Assembly: GCF_030272615.1 (NCBI RefSeq)
Contig: NC_081410.1
Coordinates: 121,024,640 to 121,088,639, forward strand
Direction: 5' to 3'
From: Cryptomeria japonica
Lineage: Eukaryota; Streptophyta; Pinopsida; Cupressales; Cupressaceae
DNA length: 64,000 bases
The notes under the pieces are model-generated. The model did no database searches, was not told the origin of the DNA, and saw only the letters and a list, made by a program, of their open reading frames with translations. Below, piece after piece: positions 19,850 through 31,501 of the stretch (positions within the stretch are counted from its first letter, which is position 1; the number at the start of each line of letters is the position of its first letter). A program made the position numbers and the translations under genes.

Positions 19850-22059
19850 TGGAGTCACAGTCACAAGCAATTCTTAAGAACTGAAAGATAAGTGTAGTCA
19901 TATCATGAGCATCATTTGTTTGGAAGTGAGGACAACAAAGGCTTTAAAGAATAATTGAAAATACAGTCCAGATCAGGCTTCACTGAAGTGCAGTGATCAA
20001 AATAGCAATGAAGGAGAAGATAACTCATGGCGCACAACTCACTGCCTGTACACGTATAGACAACATCATCCACAAAGAATAGTGGCATATTTGAGTATAA
20101 AGGAGCCCTTAATAATAGTAAGTCAAATAACAGTGATATCAGTTGCAAAGATATAAAACCATTGAAAATAAGAACAATGTCCTAGCAAGGACAGTGAATA
20201 CTGAGTGTGTAGAAACGAATATAGTCATGAGTGAAAACAAAAGGATATTCATAGCTCTGAATAGGGGTCATGAGTATAACCAGTTACCAGAATAAAAAAT
20301 CTGCAATAAATCATCAATGACGGCAAATGGAGTGCACAGAGTAGAAACCCTAAAGGGTCTCATGGCGGCAAACACCAAAACACAGTCATGAATAGAAAGG
20401 AAAAAAAAGATATCATTCAACATGCAAAAATAATAAAGCCAAACCCCAGAAATGGAGCTTACTCTGTGTGTTATTCTACTAATAGTCTGAACAAAAGCCA
20501 CAATGGAGTCCTTCAAGCATAAAACCCTAAGGTTTTTCCTGGTAGCGACTGAGAGGAAGAGCAGAAAGAAAGTGAAATAAGATGAAGAATTTTTCATCTT
20601 TCTTGCCTTTTGGTGTTAGGGTTTGATAACCCTAATAGTGGAACCACCCGACAGAAGAAGGGGATTTTGCCTTTTGTTTCAAAAAGTATTTGTTTCAGTC
20701 ATAGCCTTCTTCTAATTTTATTATTTAAGCATTGTTCAACACTTATAGGAGGAAATAGGTCTAGTAAGCTTCTTATAGGGTTTCATGAAGCTCTTTATTT
20801 TGCATCTTAAGCTTTAAAATTATAAGATATTTATTTGAATGATGATTATTAATCATTTTAAATAAATATAATCTTTCAAATGCAAAGTAAAGTGAAAGTG
20901 TTGGAGGGTTAGTGATCTAGGAGTTTGTTTTTGGTAGTTTGGAGACAAGTGGAGATGAAATAGGTGTTTTTGTCACCAAATTGTGAGTCCCACTTTAGTT
21001 AAGGAGTCCTTGGAGTTTGAGTTTGAATTAAGGAGTGTTTTGACTCACTTAACTCCTTGATTCTTTCAGTTCCACCCCTAATTTTTAGGGATTTTCAATT
21101 GTATTTGCCCAAGGAGTTTGTTTTCATTTTGTCAACTCGTTGAGAAGTTTGAGGGGAGTTATCTTTCAGTTAGGTCCTTGATTTGAGGAAGGAACTTGGA
21201 GGTTGATTCTTGAGCAGTTTGAGGGGAGTTATCTTTCAGTTAGGCCCTTTATTTGAGGAAGGAACTTGGAGGTTGATGACAACACATGTTTTTGAGAGCC
21301 AAAATTCAAATTTTAAATCTTGGCAAGCTTGTTGTATAAGTGATTGTTTGTCACTAATTATTAGTGAGTTTTGGAGAGTTTGTACCTGTTCAGCAGTAGA
21401 GATCCTTGCTCTTGTAACTCATTACTTATGAGTATTTTAGATTTTTATGAGCATTATTCAGATTTTGTAATGAGAAATACTCCTTGTTTTCAATAATTAG
21501 TTGGTTCCTTCTCTTATTTTTTGTGTTCTAAATATTGTTGTGAATGTTTTGGATGAATTAGTTGTGATTATTATCAAATAATCCTTTAGTTTTATCTATT
21601 TTCCTTCAATGTTCAGTTCATGGTTAAGTGTGCTATAGTGCAGATCAGTGATTGAGTTATACTATCTAGTAAATGGAAGTTGTGAAAACTGCCTTTGTTT
21701 TCCTTCACACAAATATCAGAAAGATTGAACCTTTCACATGAGGCGTTTATGCAAAGTATGCCATCTTGAGTTGTGAGCATTTATTTTCTTTATTGAATTC
21801 AAGTGTGAGTTCCTTATCATAGCAAAGTCATTTTTCAGTCATTGATGGATCACCTTTTTAGCAGTAGTTTCATTTGATGCATATCCTTGTTCCCTTTTCT
21901 CATAAAGTCAATTAAGTTTTAGGTGATCAAATAGGAATCTGGCCTATAATCCAAAGGTTTTCTCTCATAATAGGATACCCATAGCTTGAGAGTATTCCAA
22001 TGTGTCATGGGGTTGCAGGAAATTCAAGCTTGCATCAGGTGCAAATCTTCATGACAACA
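19850..22059. mobile_element. Insertion D: 2.2-kb LTR-like unit (probable solo LTR)
   Basis: Splits the pol frame of gypsy B exactly between RT (CFNWE) and RNase H. Its ends are TGGAGTCACAG and TGACAACA on the plus strand (TGTTGTCATG...GTGACTCCA on the minus strand), i.e. TG...CA. It is flanked by perfect 5-bp copies of CTTCC (19845-19849 and 22060-22064). There is no gag/pol, primer site or PPT inside, so a solo LTR or an LTR-only derivative is most likely. Orientation is uncertain. Confidence 0.8.
21146..21277. repeat. 70-bp tandem duplication in insertion D
   Basis: Two copies starting at 21146 and 21216, both containing TTTGAGGGGAGTTATC and GGAAGGAACTTGGAGGTTGA, with only a few differences. 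A looser copy of the TTGAG/GGAG theme precedes it from about 21015. Confidence 0.9.
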
Positions 22060-22064
22060 CTTCC

Positions 22065-22950
22065 CAATTGAAACAGACATTCTTGTGAAGTAGATATGTG
22101 AAAGGATGACATTTATCAACCAATTGTGCGACAAAGTGACAAATTGGTTGTAGCCTTCCTTGTAATGTCCTCAACTGATTGATGTTCCTAGGAGGTGGCA
22201 TTTCTATAATTGCTTTGACCTTTGCAAGATCAACCTCAATTCCTTTGTTTGAGACAATGTATCCTAGGAGCTTCCCAGAGGTCACTCCAAAGACACACTT
22301 CTTTGGATTTAGGTGTACATTATATTGCTCTAGTATGTTAAAAAAATTATCCCGTATGGTGAGGTGTCCCTCTCTTGTTAATGATTTAGCCAGTAAATCA
22401 TCTACATAGTCTTCCATTAGTGTATGCATCGTGTCGTGGAGGATGGTAGCCATTTCCCTTTGATATGTGGCTCGTGCATTCTTGAGACCAAATGACATTA
22501 CATCCCAACAATATGTACCCCATGGGCATCTAAAAGTTGTTTTGTGTTGATCTTCTAGAGCAATCTTTAGATGGTTGTATCCCGAAAAGTCATCCATGAG
22601 TGATAGCATTGCATGTCCTGTTGTGAGGTCTATGATCATATCAATGTTTGGAAGAGGGAAGTCATCCTTAGGACATGCTTTGTTGATATCTCTAAAATTT
22701 GCATAGATATGGATGCCCCTAGTTGGTTTTGCCATTGGTACAAGGTTGGAGATCCATTATGCATAGTCAGTGGGTCTTATGAAACATACATCTAAGAGCT
22801 TTTTGAGTTCTTCTTTTACCATTAGTGTGATCTAAGGGTGCATCTTCCTGAGCTTTTGTTTTACCAGTTTTTCTCCTTCTTCTACTATCAAATGATGCAT
22901 TACTAGTTCTGGATCTAATCCTGGCATATCTACATAGGACCATGTGAAAT
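22065..22950 (-). pseudogene. Reverse transcriptase of gypsy B
   Basis: A 228-codon frame from 22735 covers most of RT: IHIYANFRDINKACPKDDFPLP, DFSGYNHLKIA, TTFRCPWGTYCWDVMSFGLKNA, and the catalytic YVDD in LMEDYVDDLLAKS, then the thumb/connection region ending in FNWE at insertion D. Upstream to about 22950 the N-terminus can be followed in broken frames. The catalytic box is intact although the element is dead. Confidence 0.92.
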
Positions 22951-22999
22951 TGATTTGTCACTTTTGAAAGAACTCTATAATATCAGGATCTTTTGCTAG

Positions 23000-23794
23000 A
23001 GTCAGTGATTCTACTAGATGTAGTATGTGTGGATTTTTCGGTGCCCCCAGATTGACCTCCTTTGTTTTTCAATAAGAATAGACAATCTCTCCTGATTAAT
23101 GTTGAAGAGGAGAATGCCAAACCTTCCATCCTTAGGTGCCTCAGAGAGGTTTTCACCATTGGATACATCCTTTGTTTTTACTATTTTTGTTTCCACAAGT
23201 GCCAAAGTGTGGTTTTCACTTGAGGATCCTATTTTGATTGTAATATTTTTGCAATTGAAAGGTTTGGCATTCTCTCCGAAGTAAGCCACACTGTTAAGTT
23301 CAATAGCATACCCAACTTTGTGATCCCCACTTGGTATGTCATCCCGTAATTCAAGAAAGTCTATGATCGAGTCATCGTTTTGGAAGGTGTCAAGGTGTGG
23401 GGGATCTTGTTGGTCCCAATCAATGAGTTCGGGGTAATAATTGGCATTGCTTCATCAATCAGGTTAAGTTCATAGGATGTGTCGATTAAGGTAAGTATGG
23501 AGGAATCTAGGTCAGTGTCAGTACTATCCTCTTCGTAATCAATCTCGAGAGGTGACCTATCCATTCGTGAAGTATCTTCAAGATCAAAATCCTAAAAGTG
23601 TTTAATCCATGCTTCTCTTCAATGCTTTTGTCTACAAGAGGACCAGGGGAATCGTCTTCAAATTCCTATGAAGCTAAAGAACCCCATTCATACTCATGTG
23701 AATCTGTCTCGAAATCACTTGGTAGAACTCTATTATTGTATGTTATGGGATGTCAGCCAATGTGAAAGATTTGGCAACAACTGTTGCAGGGGTT
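23000..23794 (-). pseudogene. Protease-RT linker of gypsy B
   Basis: Two short minus-strand frames (23289-23014 and 23564-23361) rich in Asp/Ser/Leu, without a motif I recognise. Their position between the G-patch-like segment and RT suggests linker polyprotein. Confidence 0.5.
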
Positions 23795-24244
23795 TTATCT
23801 AACAAGGTATGTCACTTGGATGTTTGAAGTGGACAAGAGTTTTATCCTGAGAGTGATAGTTTGGCGGGCAACATAACTATGTAGAGACTGTAATTGAGAA
23901 GTGCTTTTCTGACTGGCATTCGCTAATCTTGTAGGTTGATTTGCAATAAACATTGTCCTGCATCTGGAAGGGTTGATCTTAGAAGCGGTCTTCTTTTGTT
24001 TGTCGGGAATCCTGAGCTTAGGAGAGCCTCCTAAACCAGGGTTGAATCTGAGTCCAGTTGTATCTCGTGGTTGTAATAATGGTTGCAATGGCTCATGTAC
24101 ACCTTTCTTGTGGGATCCCAATGCACTATGGCCATCATAGCCCATATTTTGCATTAGGGTGAAACCTTTACCATACCACTCTGTAGGGATCATGATCTGT
24201 TGTCTAGCTATATCAAAAGGGTCTTTGTAGATCCATCCTGCCAA
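23795..24244 (-). pseudogene. G-patch-like segment of gypsy B polyprotein
   Basis: 149 codons. About residues 25-65 contain GFTLMQNMGYDGHSALG, then GVHEPLQP and TTGLRF. This fits the G-patch pattern (aromatic-hydrophobic, MG, LG, G..xP, GL-aromatic), a nucleic-acid-binding glycine-rich motif. It lies between protease and RT. G-patch modules next to protease are known in betaretroviruses, and related ones are plausible in plant Tat elements. Flanking stops show the frame is decayed. Confidence 0.65.
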
Positions 24245-24438
24245 ATATTCATCAATAGTTTCCTATTCCTATGATCTGTCAGGGACAAATCCATCAAGTG
24301 TAGTGGTGTTGACTGCAATGAGTGGTCTGAATGACTGTTCTGGTTTTCCATGAGTCCTATGTGAGAGGGGTAGTTGGCCAACACAAAAAAGATGATTAAT
24401 ATTATACTCTCCCAGGCTTTCATCTTTTCATTTCATTT

Positions 24439-24861
24439 TTAGCTTTTCTTGTTTGGGTACATAGGGATTGGTGGACTGGTGAGATTTGTGGGGTTGATGT
24501 AAGACGATGAAGCGGCGACTTCTCTATTGCTAGGGACTGTGATATCAGGTTGATGCTTTATATTGTTGCAAAAGGCGAATGGGTTGGCATCACGAAGGAT
24601 AGTAATCTCTACTCTATTCGGTGGAAACTTAATGCATTGATGGTAAGTGGATGATACTACCCGCATGACATGAATCCATGGTCTACCTAATAGGAGATTG
24701 TATGAAAGAGGGAGGTTTAGGACTTGGCAAACCACATTCTTCACCATAGGTCCTACCCTGACTGGTAGATTAATATGCCCTTTAGAGGAGCATCTTGCAT
24801 CATCATAGGCCTTGATGGTGATCCACTTTCCGGCATCTATTGCATCCTCTGCATATTCCAA
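24439..24861 (-). pseudogene. Protease region of gypsy B
   Basis: 140 codons containing LNLPLSYNLLLGRPWIH and STYHQCIKFP. The LLGRPWIH box is the conserved C-terminal part of gypsy (Tat-type) aspartic proteases. The active-site Asp would be upstream (24861-25110), where the frame is broken by stops. Confidence 0.85.
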
Positions 24862-25115
24862 TGTTGTGTTTAACTATAAGGTACAGATGTTAAGGCCAAC
24901 TCCATTGTCAATCAAAACTCACTTGATTCTATGTTTATATATGAATCCATCAGTGTGGAGTGGGGCCATTGTGCAGTTATTGAAAGGATGTGTCATCATT
25001 CTCTACAAAAGTGAGACATGGGGATGACTTGAGACTACCAACCATGGCTTGAAATTGATCTGTATTGAGGTTGGGTGGAACTGACATTGCTTGGAGAGCT
25101 TGTTCTAAGATGGTT

Positions 25116-26989
25116 TTATACAAGGGTGATAAGCTCTAGTATGGATATAAGCATCGGTGTCTTATCTAATTGATCCACAAGGTTATAATGTTTGGGCATG
25201 TATGTCGCTCTTGATGGTGCTCCTTGTACAGTAATCTTACTACCACGAGTAACAACGTTGCATGCGGGATCTTTACCTTTGGTCGTAATGGTTGCAACTT
25301 GTTCATTGGCATCATAAAGGTGGTTGATAGTATAAGTATATGGTGCACAGATATAATTTGTCATGTTATCTTGGTTCTTACCTTGAAGGGAGGGGCCTCC
25401 TTTCTCATGCGATGGGAGTAGATTCTTTAACATGGTATGATCAATATTGGAAGTTTTTGCATTGTGACCATCTACTTTTATGTCACCTTGATCAATGAGG
25501 TCTTGAATTATATCCTTTAACTGATGGTAGTTGTCTACTTTGTGTCCCTTTCCCTTATGAAATTCACAATACTCATTATCTCTCCACCACGAAGGTTTAA
25601 CATGTGGTTCATAGTTTGATTTTTTAGGTAATGTGATAAGATCAAAAGAGATGAGCTGTCATAAGATCTTTTCAAGAGATTCTCCCAAGGGTGTGTAGGT
25701 GCGATTGGGTTTATAGGTAGGGTACCTATTTTTAGTTTCCTCTTACTGTGTATTTGAAGTTTTATTTCTTTGATTGTTTTGGGGGTTACCTTGATTGGTA
25801 GTGAGGTTGTTGTGATTATCTGATTGCCCTACAATTTTGACTATGGGTTGGGCGATTTTGACAGTTCGTGTATCCATAACACCATCATTAACAATGTTTT
25901 TGTTCTTGGCCCAAAAATTTGGTTTGTCACTGTTGTAGGCTGATCTTGGACCCTCCTTGTTGTCGTTATATATTTTGACAAGTCCCTTTTTTATAATGGA
26001 TTTCTATATTTTAAGTCCTTGAGCTATCTCTTCTTTGAAAGTGTCTAAACATTTTATGTCTAAGTATAATTCCATTTCCTCATTTAAGTTTGAAATAAAA
26101 ATTTCAACTAATTGTTCTTCGGGAATGGGAAAGGAACGTCTACTAGAAAGGCGTCTCCATCATTGTAAGAATGTTGAGAATAACTCGCCATTATTTTGTT
26201 TTGTATTGCATAGATCAGCCATGGAGACATCTCGTTCTATGTTATGCACATGATGAGTGATAAATTTTTGTACCAGGTCCTCAAAGGTCCTGATCCCACT
26301 GCGTAGGTGTGAGAACCGTTGCATGGCTGAGCCTCCCAAACTTTGGGGAAAAAGGCGCATTAAATATGTGTCCTTATATGTAACCTCTAAGCAAGCAGAT
26401 AAAAATTCTCACACATGATCTCTAGGGTCGCCCTTTCCTTTGTATTTATCAAACTTTGGGGTTTCGTAGGTGCATGGGAAAGGAGGCGTGTATATGTTTC
26501 TATAAAATGGATATGGACAGATATCTTCAAGAGTATATTGATTTTGTGACCATCCTGGGTGTACTTGTTGGGCGAGGTCTTGCATCTGCTATCTCAACAT
26601 ATCCATTTCTGTAGGATGAGGCGAGATGTTGTTGTGTTGATAGTTATTGTCATAGTTATGTGTATTCCTTGCCCTCCTGTCATCTTGATTTTGTTCTTGT
26701 CAATGGCTATGTTGGTCTTGTTCTGGTACATCCCTAAGTTGTGATACATCAAATTTTGTGGGGAGATTTGCTCCTTCTTGAGCAAGTTTTAGAAAATGGG
26801 CATCAACACTTCCCTTGAGAACTTCTTCAAAAAGTTTGTTAAATCTAGGGTTGCTAAGTGCGTCTTCTATTTGTGCTTGTGTAGGGGTATCTGGTCTCCT
26901 CTTCTGGAAAAGGGGTTAACTTTCTCTTCTTCTTCTTCCCATATTTCATTTTGAGTTTGTCTCTAACTCTGAGACCTAGTCCTAGCCAT
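25116..26989 (-). pseudogene. gag of gypsy B
   Basis: The start is probably at 26989 (MARTRSQS). The segment 26360-26160 reads as the Retrotrans_gag core (FPQSLGGSAMQRFSHL, TFEDLVQKFI, DLCNTKQNNGELFSTFLQ). 25433-25116 and the intervening broken frames continue toward protease, and 25620-25500 translates to a KYCEFH-type motif near the end of gag. Several stops and frameshifts are present. An acidic run EEEEE lies just after the start. Confidence 0.8.
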
Positions 26990-27399
26990 GTTTGAAGCAC
27001 GCATTTGTGGGTGAAAAAGTGTGTGTTTGGTCTCCTTTGATAGGTCCAAGATTTTTTTGAGTAAGATGTGATGAAGATGTGTTGAAACGTGTATGTATGA
27101 GTGATCTCCTAAAGGCTGGATATCAACAAACTTCTTTTTGAGATTGCTTGCTTGGTTTCAAATAATTGTGAGATGAGGTGTAGCGAGGTTTTGTGTTTAA
27201 CAAAGCATAAGCTACTTAGTTATGAGAGGATGCACTCAAAAACTAGTTTTAACCTATCTAGATGCTTAGTAATGCCTCTTAGGATGATTGATCATAGATG
27301 TAGAGACACAGTAGAAAATATGTTTTGTTGTGATTAGAAATATCCTAAAAGAACTAAGGACCAAAAAAAACCTTGGTGTGTTGAGATTGGAATGGATTT

Positions 27400-28250
27400 G
27401 TGATGTGTTTGGAATGAGTGTGTGAATTTGAAAAAGATGAAATATGAAAAGTATTTATGGAAGATGAATGATTTATGAAAGATGGTGAATGTTGAAGTGT
27501 GATTATTGAAGGTATTTATGAAAGATGGTGAAGGTTAAAATGTGATTATAGAAGGTATTTATGGAAAATAAACGATTTATGAAAGATATGTGAATTTGGA
27601 ATGTGAATTGGAATGTGATTATGGAAGATATTTGAATTTGTAATGTGATTTTGGAATGGGATGATGGAAGATGAAATCTTAGAAAATGTCTTATGAAAGT
27701 TTCTAGAAAATAACTTATGAAAGATGGGTGAATTGGGAAACGATTTGGAAATATGAAATATGTTTTGGAAATGATTTAAGAAAATGATGAGTGATTAGGG
27801 ATGAATTTAATTTGGATGAAAATGATTTATGGAAATGATGAGATGAAAAGGAAATTTGGAGAATGTGTGAATTTATAAATGTGAGTTGAAAATGAAGTAT
27901 GTTTTCAAAATGATTTATGGAGAATGTTTGAAAAATGAAATATGGAAGATGTGTGGATTTGAAGTATGATTTTGGAAATGATTTGTGAGTTTTGAGATGA
28001 ATTTAATCTGGAGGAATTTGAGGATTTGGAAAATAATTTATGGAAAGGATGAGATGTGGATGATATGTGTAAAAATGATAAAGATATAGAAGATGAAATA
28101 TGGAAGGTTTTGTGAATTGAGAAATGTGAATTTGAAATGATTAAGTATGGAAGATGTGTAAATTTAGAAATGTGAATTTGAAATGATTTGTGAAAAATGA
28201 ATGATTTATGAAGAATGTTTGGAAAATGGGATATGGGAGGTGTGAACCTT
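27400..28250. repeat. Degenerate tandem repeat in gypsy B leader
   Basis: About 850 bp of irregular units of roughly 30-40 bp built from GATTTATG(G/A)AAGATG and TGTGAATTTGGAAATG words. Purine-rich on the plus strand. The unit length varies, so it is not a clean satellite. Confidence 0.85.
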
Positions 28251-29359
28251 GAATCACTAATAGGTGATTGCAGGTTGTGGAATGTATGATGGATGAATGC
28301 GTTGATCATGATTGTGACGATATGAAAAAGCTCTTCTTTGAAAGAAAGCTTGGGATGCAAGTGGTTCTAATTCAAAGTCATCGGTAAAACCATGACTAAA
28401 ATTGTGATATTGATGGATGAAAGTGCGGTGTTTTAACAACAACTTACAATTTTTGTTCAAGAAACTTATTCTCTTTTGGATTTCTTTTCACTTTGCTTCT
28501 TTTTGGTTTTTCGGTAAATTGCCTTCTTGGCATATTTGAGAGATTTCCAAACACGAAGCATTGATGGCTTTTTCAAGAATTTTTCTTTTGGGATGTAACT
28601 TGTTTCAAATGGTGGATGATTTCTTTGACAAGAAGACACGACAAGCACACAACCACATAAAAACACTTCTTTTCTTTTGCTAATTGTTGATGTATGTTTA
28701 AGATCTTTTCAAATCCTCTTTTGCTTTCACAAGTTGTTGAACAAACAAAAGACAAATCAAGTAGACTCTACTACTATCACAAAGGTCATTCCTAATATCA
28801 ATGGCCCACACTTGATACTCCATCAGCTCAAATAGCCTTGTCACACCCTAAGGTGTGCCCGTTTTTTTGCCTTTGTGTAGATTGTGAACCAAAGAGAATT
28901 TCTCCTCAATTGGATCATTTTCTTGGGAGATATATGGTGAGTGTCTTGGGGGTGGATTCTTCCCCACCCTCGCACTATGATATTACAAATGTTCGGCTAA
29001 CTGACTCGACGAGGTTTCTACTTCTAAAGTTTGTAATCAAGCTTATGTTTGGTCTTCAGTGATAAACTCCCTCAGGAGGCTTCCCAACCTTTAGAACAAA
29101 GACTTTACGTATCTCAAGGATACTAGGGGAAGGCTAATCGTTGAGCAAAATCATTGGAGGGGATTTTCATCAGCCTCCACATTTAATTATAGTGGGTTGG
29201 AATACTTGGCAATAAGGTCGTTCCCCTCACACTGGCCTTATAGGCACCTCGGGAGGGCAGACCTGCTAAAGGTTTTATCTTAATGCTAAATTGAAAGAAA
29301 GCAAGTAAAAGTGAGTTTGGATTTTTGATCACCCAATTAAGGGGAGAGCATATACTTAT

Positions 29360-29860
29360 CACTTAAGACAAAGCAAACAATGTTTCTTTTTAGCCCTTCA
29401 TAGCAATGATTTTCTAAGTCCTATTTGGATATGTTGTTCCAACAAGCATGATGTTCTTTTTATCCACAAAGCAATTTATTTGAACTTGAAAATCAAAATC
29501 TTGGTCAACAAAAGCAAATCATGTGGTCAACAAAAGTAAATCGCTTGCCAAAAGAAAAAGTGGTTTGTTCTTTTTAACTTACAACAAAAGGTTGATTGTT
29601 ATTTTTAGCTTTTTGCAAGAAATGAAAGTTTGTTGGTTCCTCTTAAAGCCCCAAATGACAAATGATATCCTAAGTTGCAAAAAAGTAAAATGTGAAATTT
29701 GTGGTTCTTTTATACTTGCAAGAAAGAAAAGTTTGATTCTTTTTAAAGCCCAAAAGATGGTGAGATTATTTTTAGGAGCACTAAATAGCAATGAGGTTCT
29801 TTTTAAACTTTTCGAAAAGGGAAGTGAATTCTTTTTAAACCAACTTTTGAAAGAAGCAAC
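29360..29860. repeat. Interspersed TTCTTTTTAAA-type repeats
   Basis: The word TTCTTTTTA(A/G) followed by C/GC recurs at irregular 50-80 bp spacing (for example near 29385, 29570, 29733, 29800, 29830), alternating with GCAAGAAA/AAAAG words. It belongs to the gypsy B leader. Confidence 0.7.
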
Positions 29861-30007
29861 TAAAAACAAAAAAAAAACACTCCTCTACAACCTGCAAACC
29901 ACTGTTAGAAACCTGCAACTAAAACATGCAAATAGTTAGTATAAATGGTGGGCTCACAAGCCTAAAAATGTATCTTGAGATTACAAAATTATGCCTCTAT
30001 CCATGAC

Positions 30008-30222
30008 AAAGGCGCTAAAACGGTGCAAGTTACAAAAGCGCTAAAGTTAGTGAAAAGGGCTAGAAAATGCTACGAAGGCGCTAAAACAATTCAGAAGTGC
30101 TATTAAATGAAATGAAAGCGCTAAACTAAAAATAGGCCAACTAATAATAGGGCACTAAATCGCGAAACAAAAGCGCTAAAACAATCAAAGGTGCTATTTC
30201 GGGTGACGAAAGCGCTAAAACA
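30008..30222. repeat. Cluster of GCGCTAAA motifs by gypsy B primer site
   Basis: Six exact GCGCTAAA words (usually AAGCGCTAAAAC) in about 215 bp, plus decayed variants (GGGCTAGAA, GTGCTATT, GGCACTAAA). They read TTTTAGCGC on the element's RNA strand and lie less than 300 bases from the primer site. Confidence 0.9.
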
Positions 30223-30289
30223 CCGCCTATGCGTGAAAACCTACAAATTTTTTAAAAGCTAGGCAAAAATTTTAAATTTTTAAATGTCG

Positions 30290-30308
30290 ATTCACATCGA
30301 GTTCACCA
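30290..30308 (-). other. Probable primer-binding site of gypsy B
   Basis: On the minus strand the LTR ends CTCACAACATCA and is followed by TT then TGGTGAACTCGATGTG, starting with the TGG expected opposite a tRNA CCA end. I do not identify which tRNA. Confidence 0.6.
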
Positions 30309-30310
30309 AA

Positions 30311-31501
30311 TGATGTTGTGAGAAATGGCTACAAGAGTAAAAACAAAGCTCAATGTTAGTATGTTAGTTCAAGCATTAAACCAAGAAAAAGGAACTAAAA
30401 ACCATTTCAAAATATATTCAAAGGAGCTTTAAAAGCAAAAAAATGAAAGAAGCACAAACAAAAAAACAAAGAAAGATGAGTTCTTCTTAAGATGCCTCCA
30501 TGATGCTTTAATGGTTAGTCCTCCCTTGTTTCTCTCCTCTCCAAGTCCCAAAGTAATGAAGCTCTCAACTTTTAGCACAAGTCATGGATGCCATATGGAG
30601 ATTCAAGATTGTTTGAAAATGCTTAAACAAGATGCTATGCAAAACAAGATGGTGATGCTATGAGAAAGCTCTAAATGTCCATCCTAATATCAGTATAGTA
30701 ACAATTCTCTAACGCTTCCTTTTTGCTTGAGTATTATGGGTCCTTTTATAGGCAAAATAGAGGATTGGATGGTCAAGATTGATCTGGTTTAGCAAGGGCT
30801 AGGATTTCATGAGAGGAGCATGATCCTCAATCCATGCTTGTAACTTGCACCAATGTCATGGTGACAAGTGGCAACATGAGAGGGCTTGAGAGGAGAGGGT
30901 TACTCTCCATGGTAGGGGTTAATGGATATAGCTTTTATCTAAGGGTAAGGTTATTATCCAATGGGTGAACTCTTGTGCAAAGTTTACCCATGGTTAAGCC
31001 TTGACTAAATGGTCAAGACCTATGTGGGTTAGTGTGTTGAAGGAGGGAAACATTAATGACTTTGTAAGAGTCCTTCATGTGTGGGAGTGTACATGGGTTA
31101 ATTTGGGGTTTAGACTAATTTGGAAGGGGTTAGAAAGTTCTAGAAGAATAGTTGGTGGGTGAGGGTAAATAGGATTTATTTAAATAAAAAGTTATTTAAA
31201 TGTGCAACTTGCATTTGTAGGAATATGCAAGTGTGTTGGGGGATTTAAATAAATATTGATTTATTTAAATGTGAGAGAGGGTATTTAATTAAATAAATAT
31301 GATTTGTTTATCTAATTAAAAGTCAGAATACAGTTTAAGTGAATTAAATCAAATAAATTAAATAATTTATTTAATTAATAGGAGAAGAGGGTTAGGGTGA
31401 ATTAATTAAATATTGATTTAATTAATTATTGAATGATGGTTAAATAATCAAATAAATGCTAAGTATTCATTTAATTAAGTGGACATGTTTGGGTGTTTAT
31501 A
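30311..31501 (-). repeat. 5' LTR of gypsy B (complete)
   Basis: 1191 bp. On the plus strand it runs from TGATGTTGTG to GGGTGTTTATA; the terminal TG/CA is mutated at the right edge (TATA where the partner LTR has TACA). It matches 8886-9043 plus 15045-15585. Confidence 0.85.

Larger units (their letters stand above)
26990..30290 (-). other. Long 5' leader of gypsy B
   Basis: About 3.3 kb between the primer site and gag. No domain is recognisable; the 151-codon minus-strand ORF at 27905-28360 is a by-product of the repeat described separately. Tat/Ogre elements often have kilobase leaders with an extra ORF, but none can be supported here. Confidence 0.65.
8886..31501 (-). mobile_element. Gypsy element B (Tat/Ogre type) with nested insertions
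   Basis: Ty3/gypsy retrotransposon on the minus strand. The order is gag, protease, RT, RNase H, extra archaeal-type RNase H, integrase, with no chromodomain seen; the second RNase H between RNase H and integrase points to the Tat/Ogre clade. The 5' LTR is complete (30311-31501). The 3' LTR is split: its far part lies left of the window, then 8886-9043 and 15045-15585. PPT and primer site sit where expected. Pol is full of stops and integrase lacks its catalytic Glu, so the copy is dead. LTR pieces differ by roughly 5-8% by eye. B is inserted in a host pseudogene at 31502. Confidence 0.9.

Noticed and set aside
27905-28360. 151-codon Ser/His/Ile-rich minus-strand gene
   Set aside because: Produced by the degenerate GATTTATGGAAGATG repeat; low complexity, no domain.
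28466-28755. Short Lys-rich minus-strand ORFs in the gypsy leader
   Set aside because: No homology that I recognise; overlapping frames in AT-rich leader DNA.
30000-30225. CRISPR-like array
   Set aside because: The recurring word is only 8-10 bases, irregularly spaced, in plant retrotransposon DNA.
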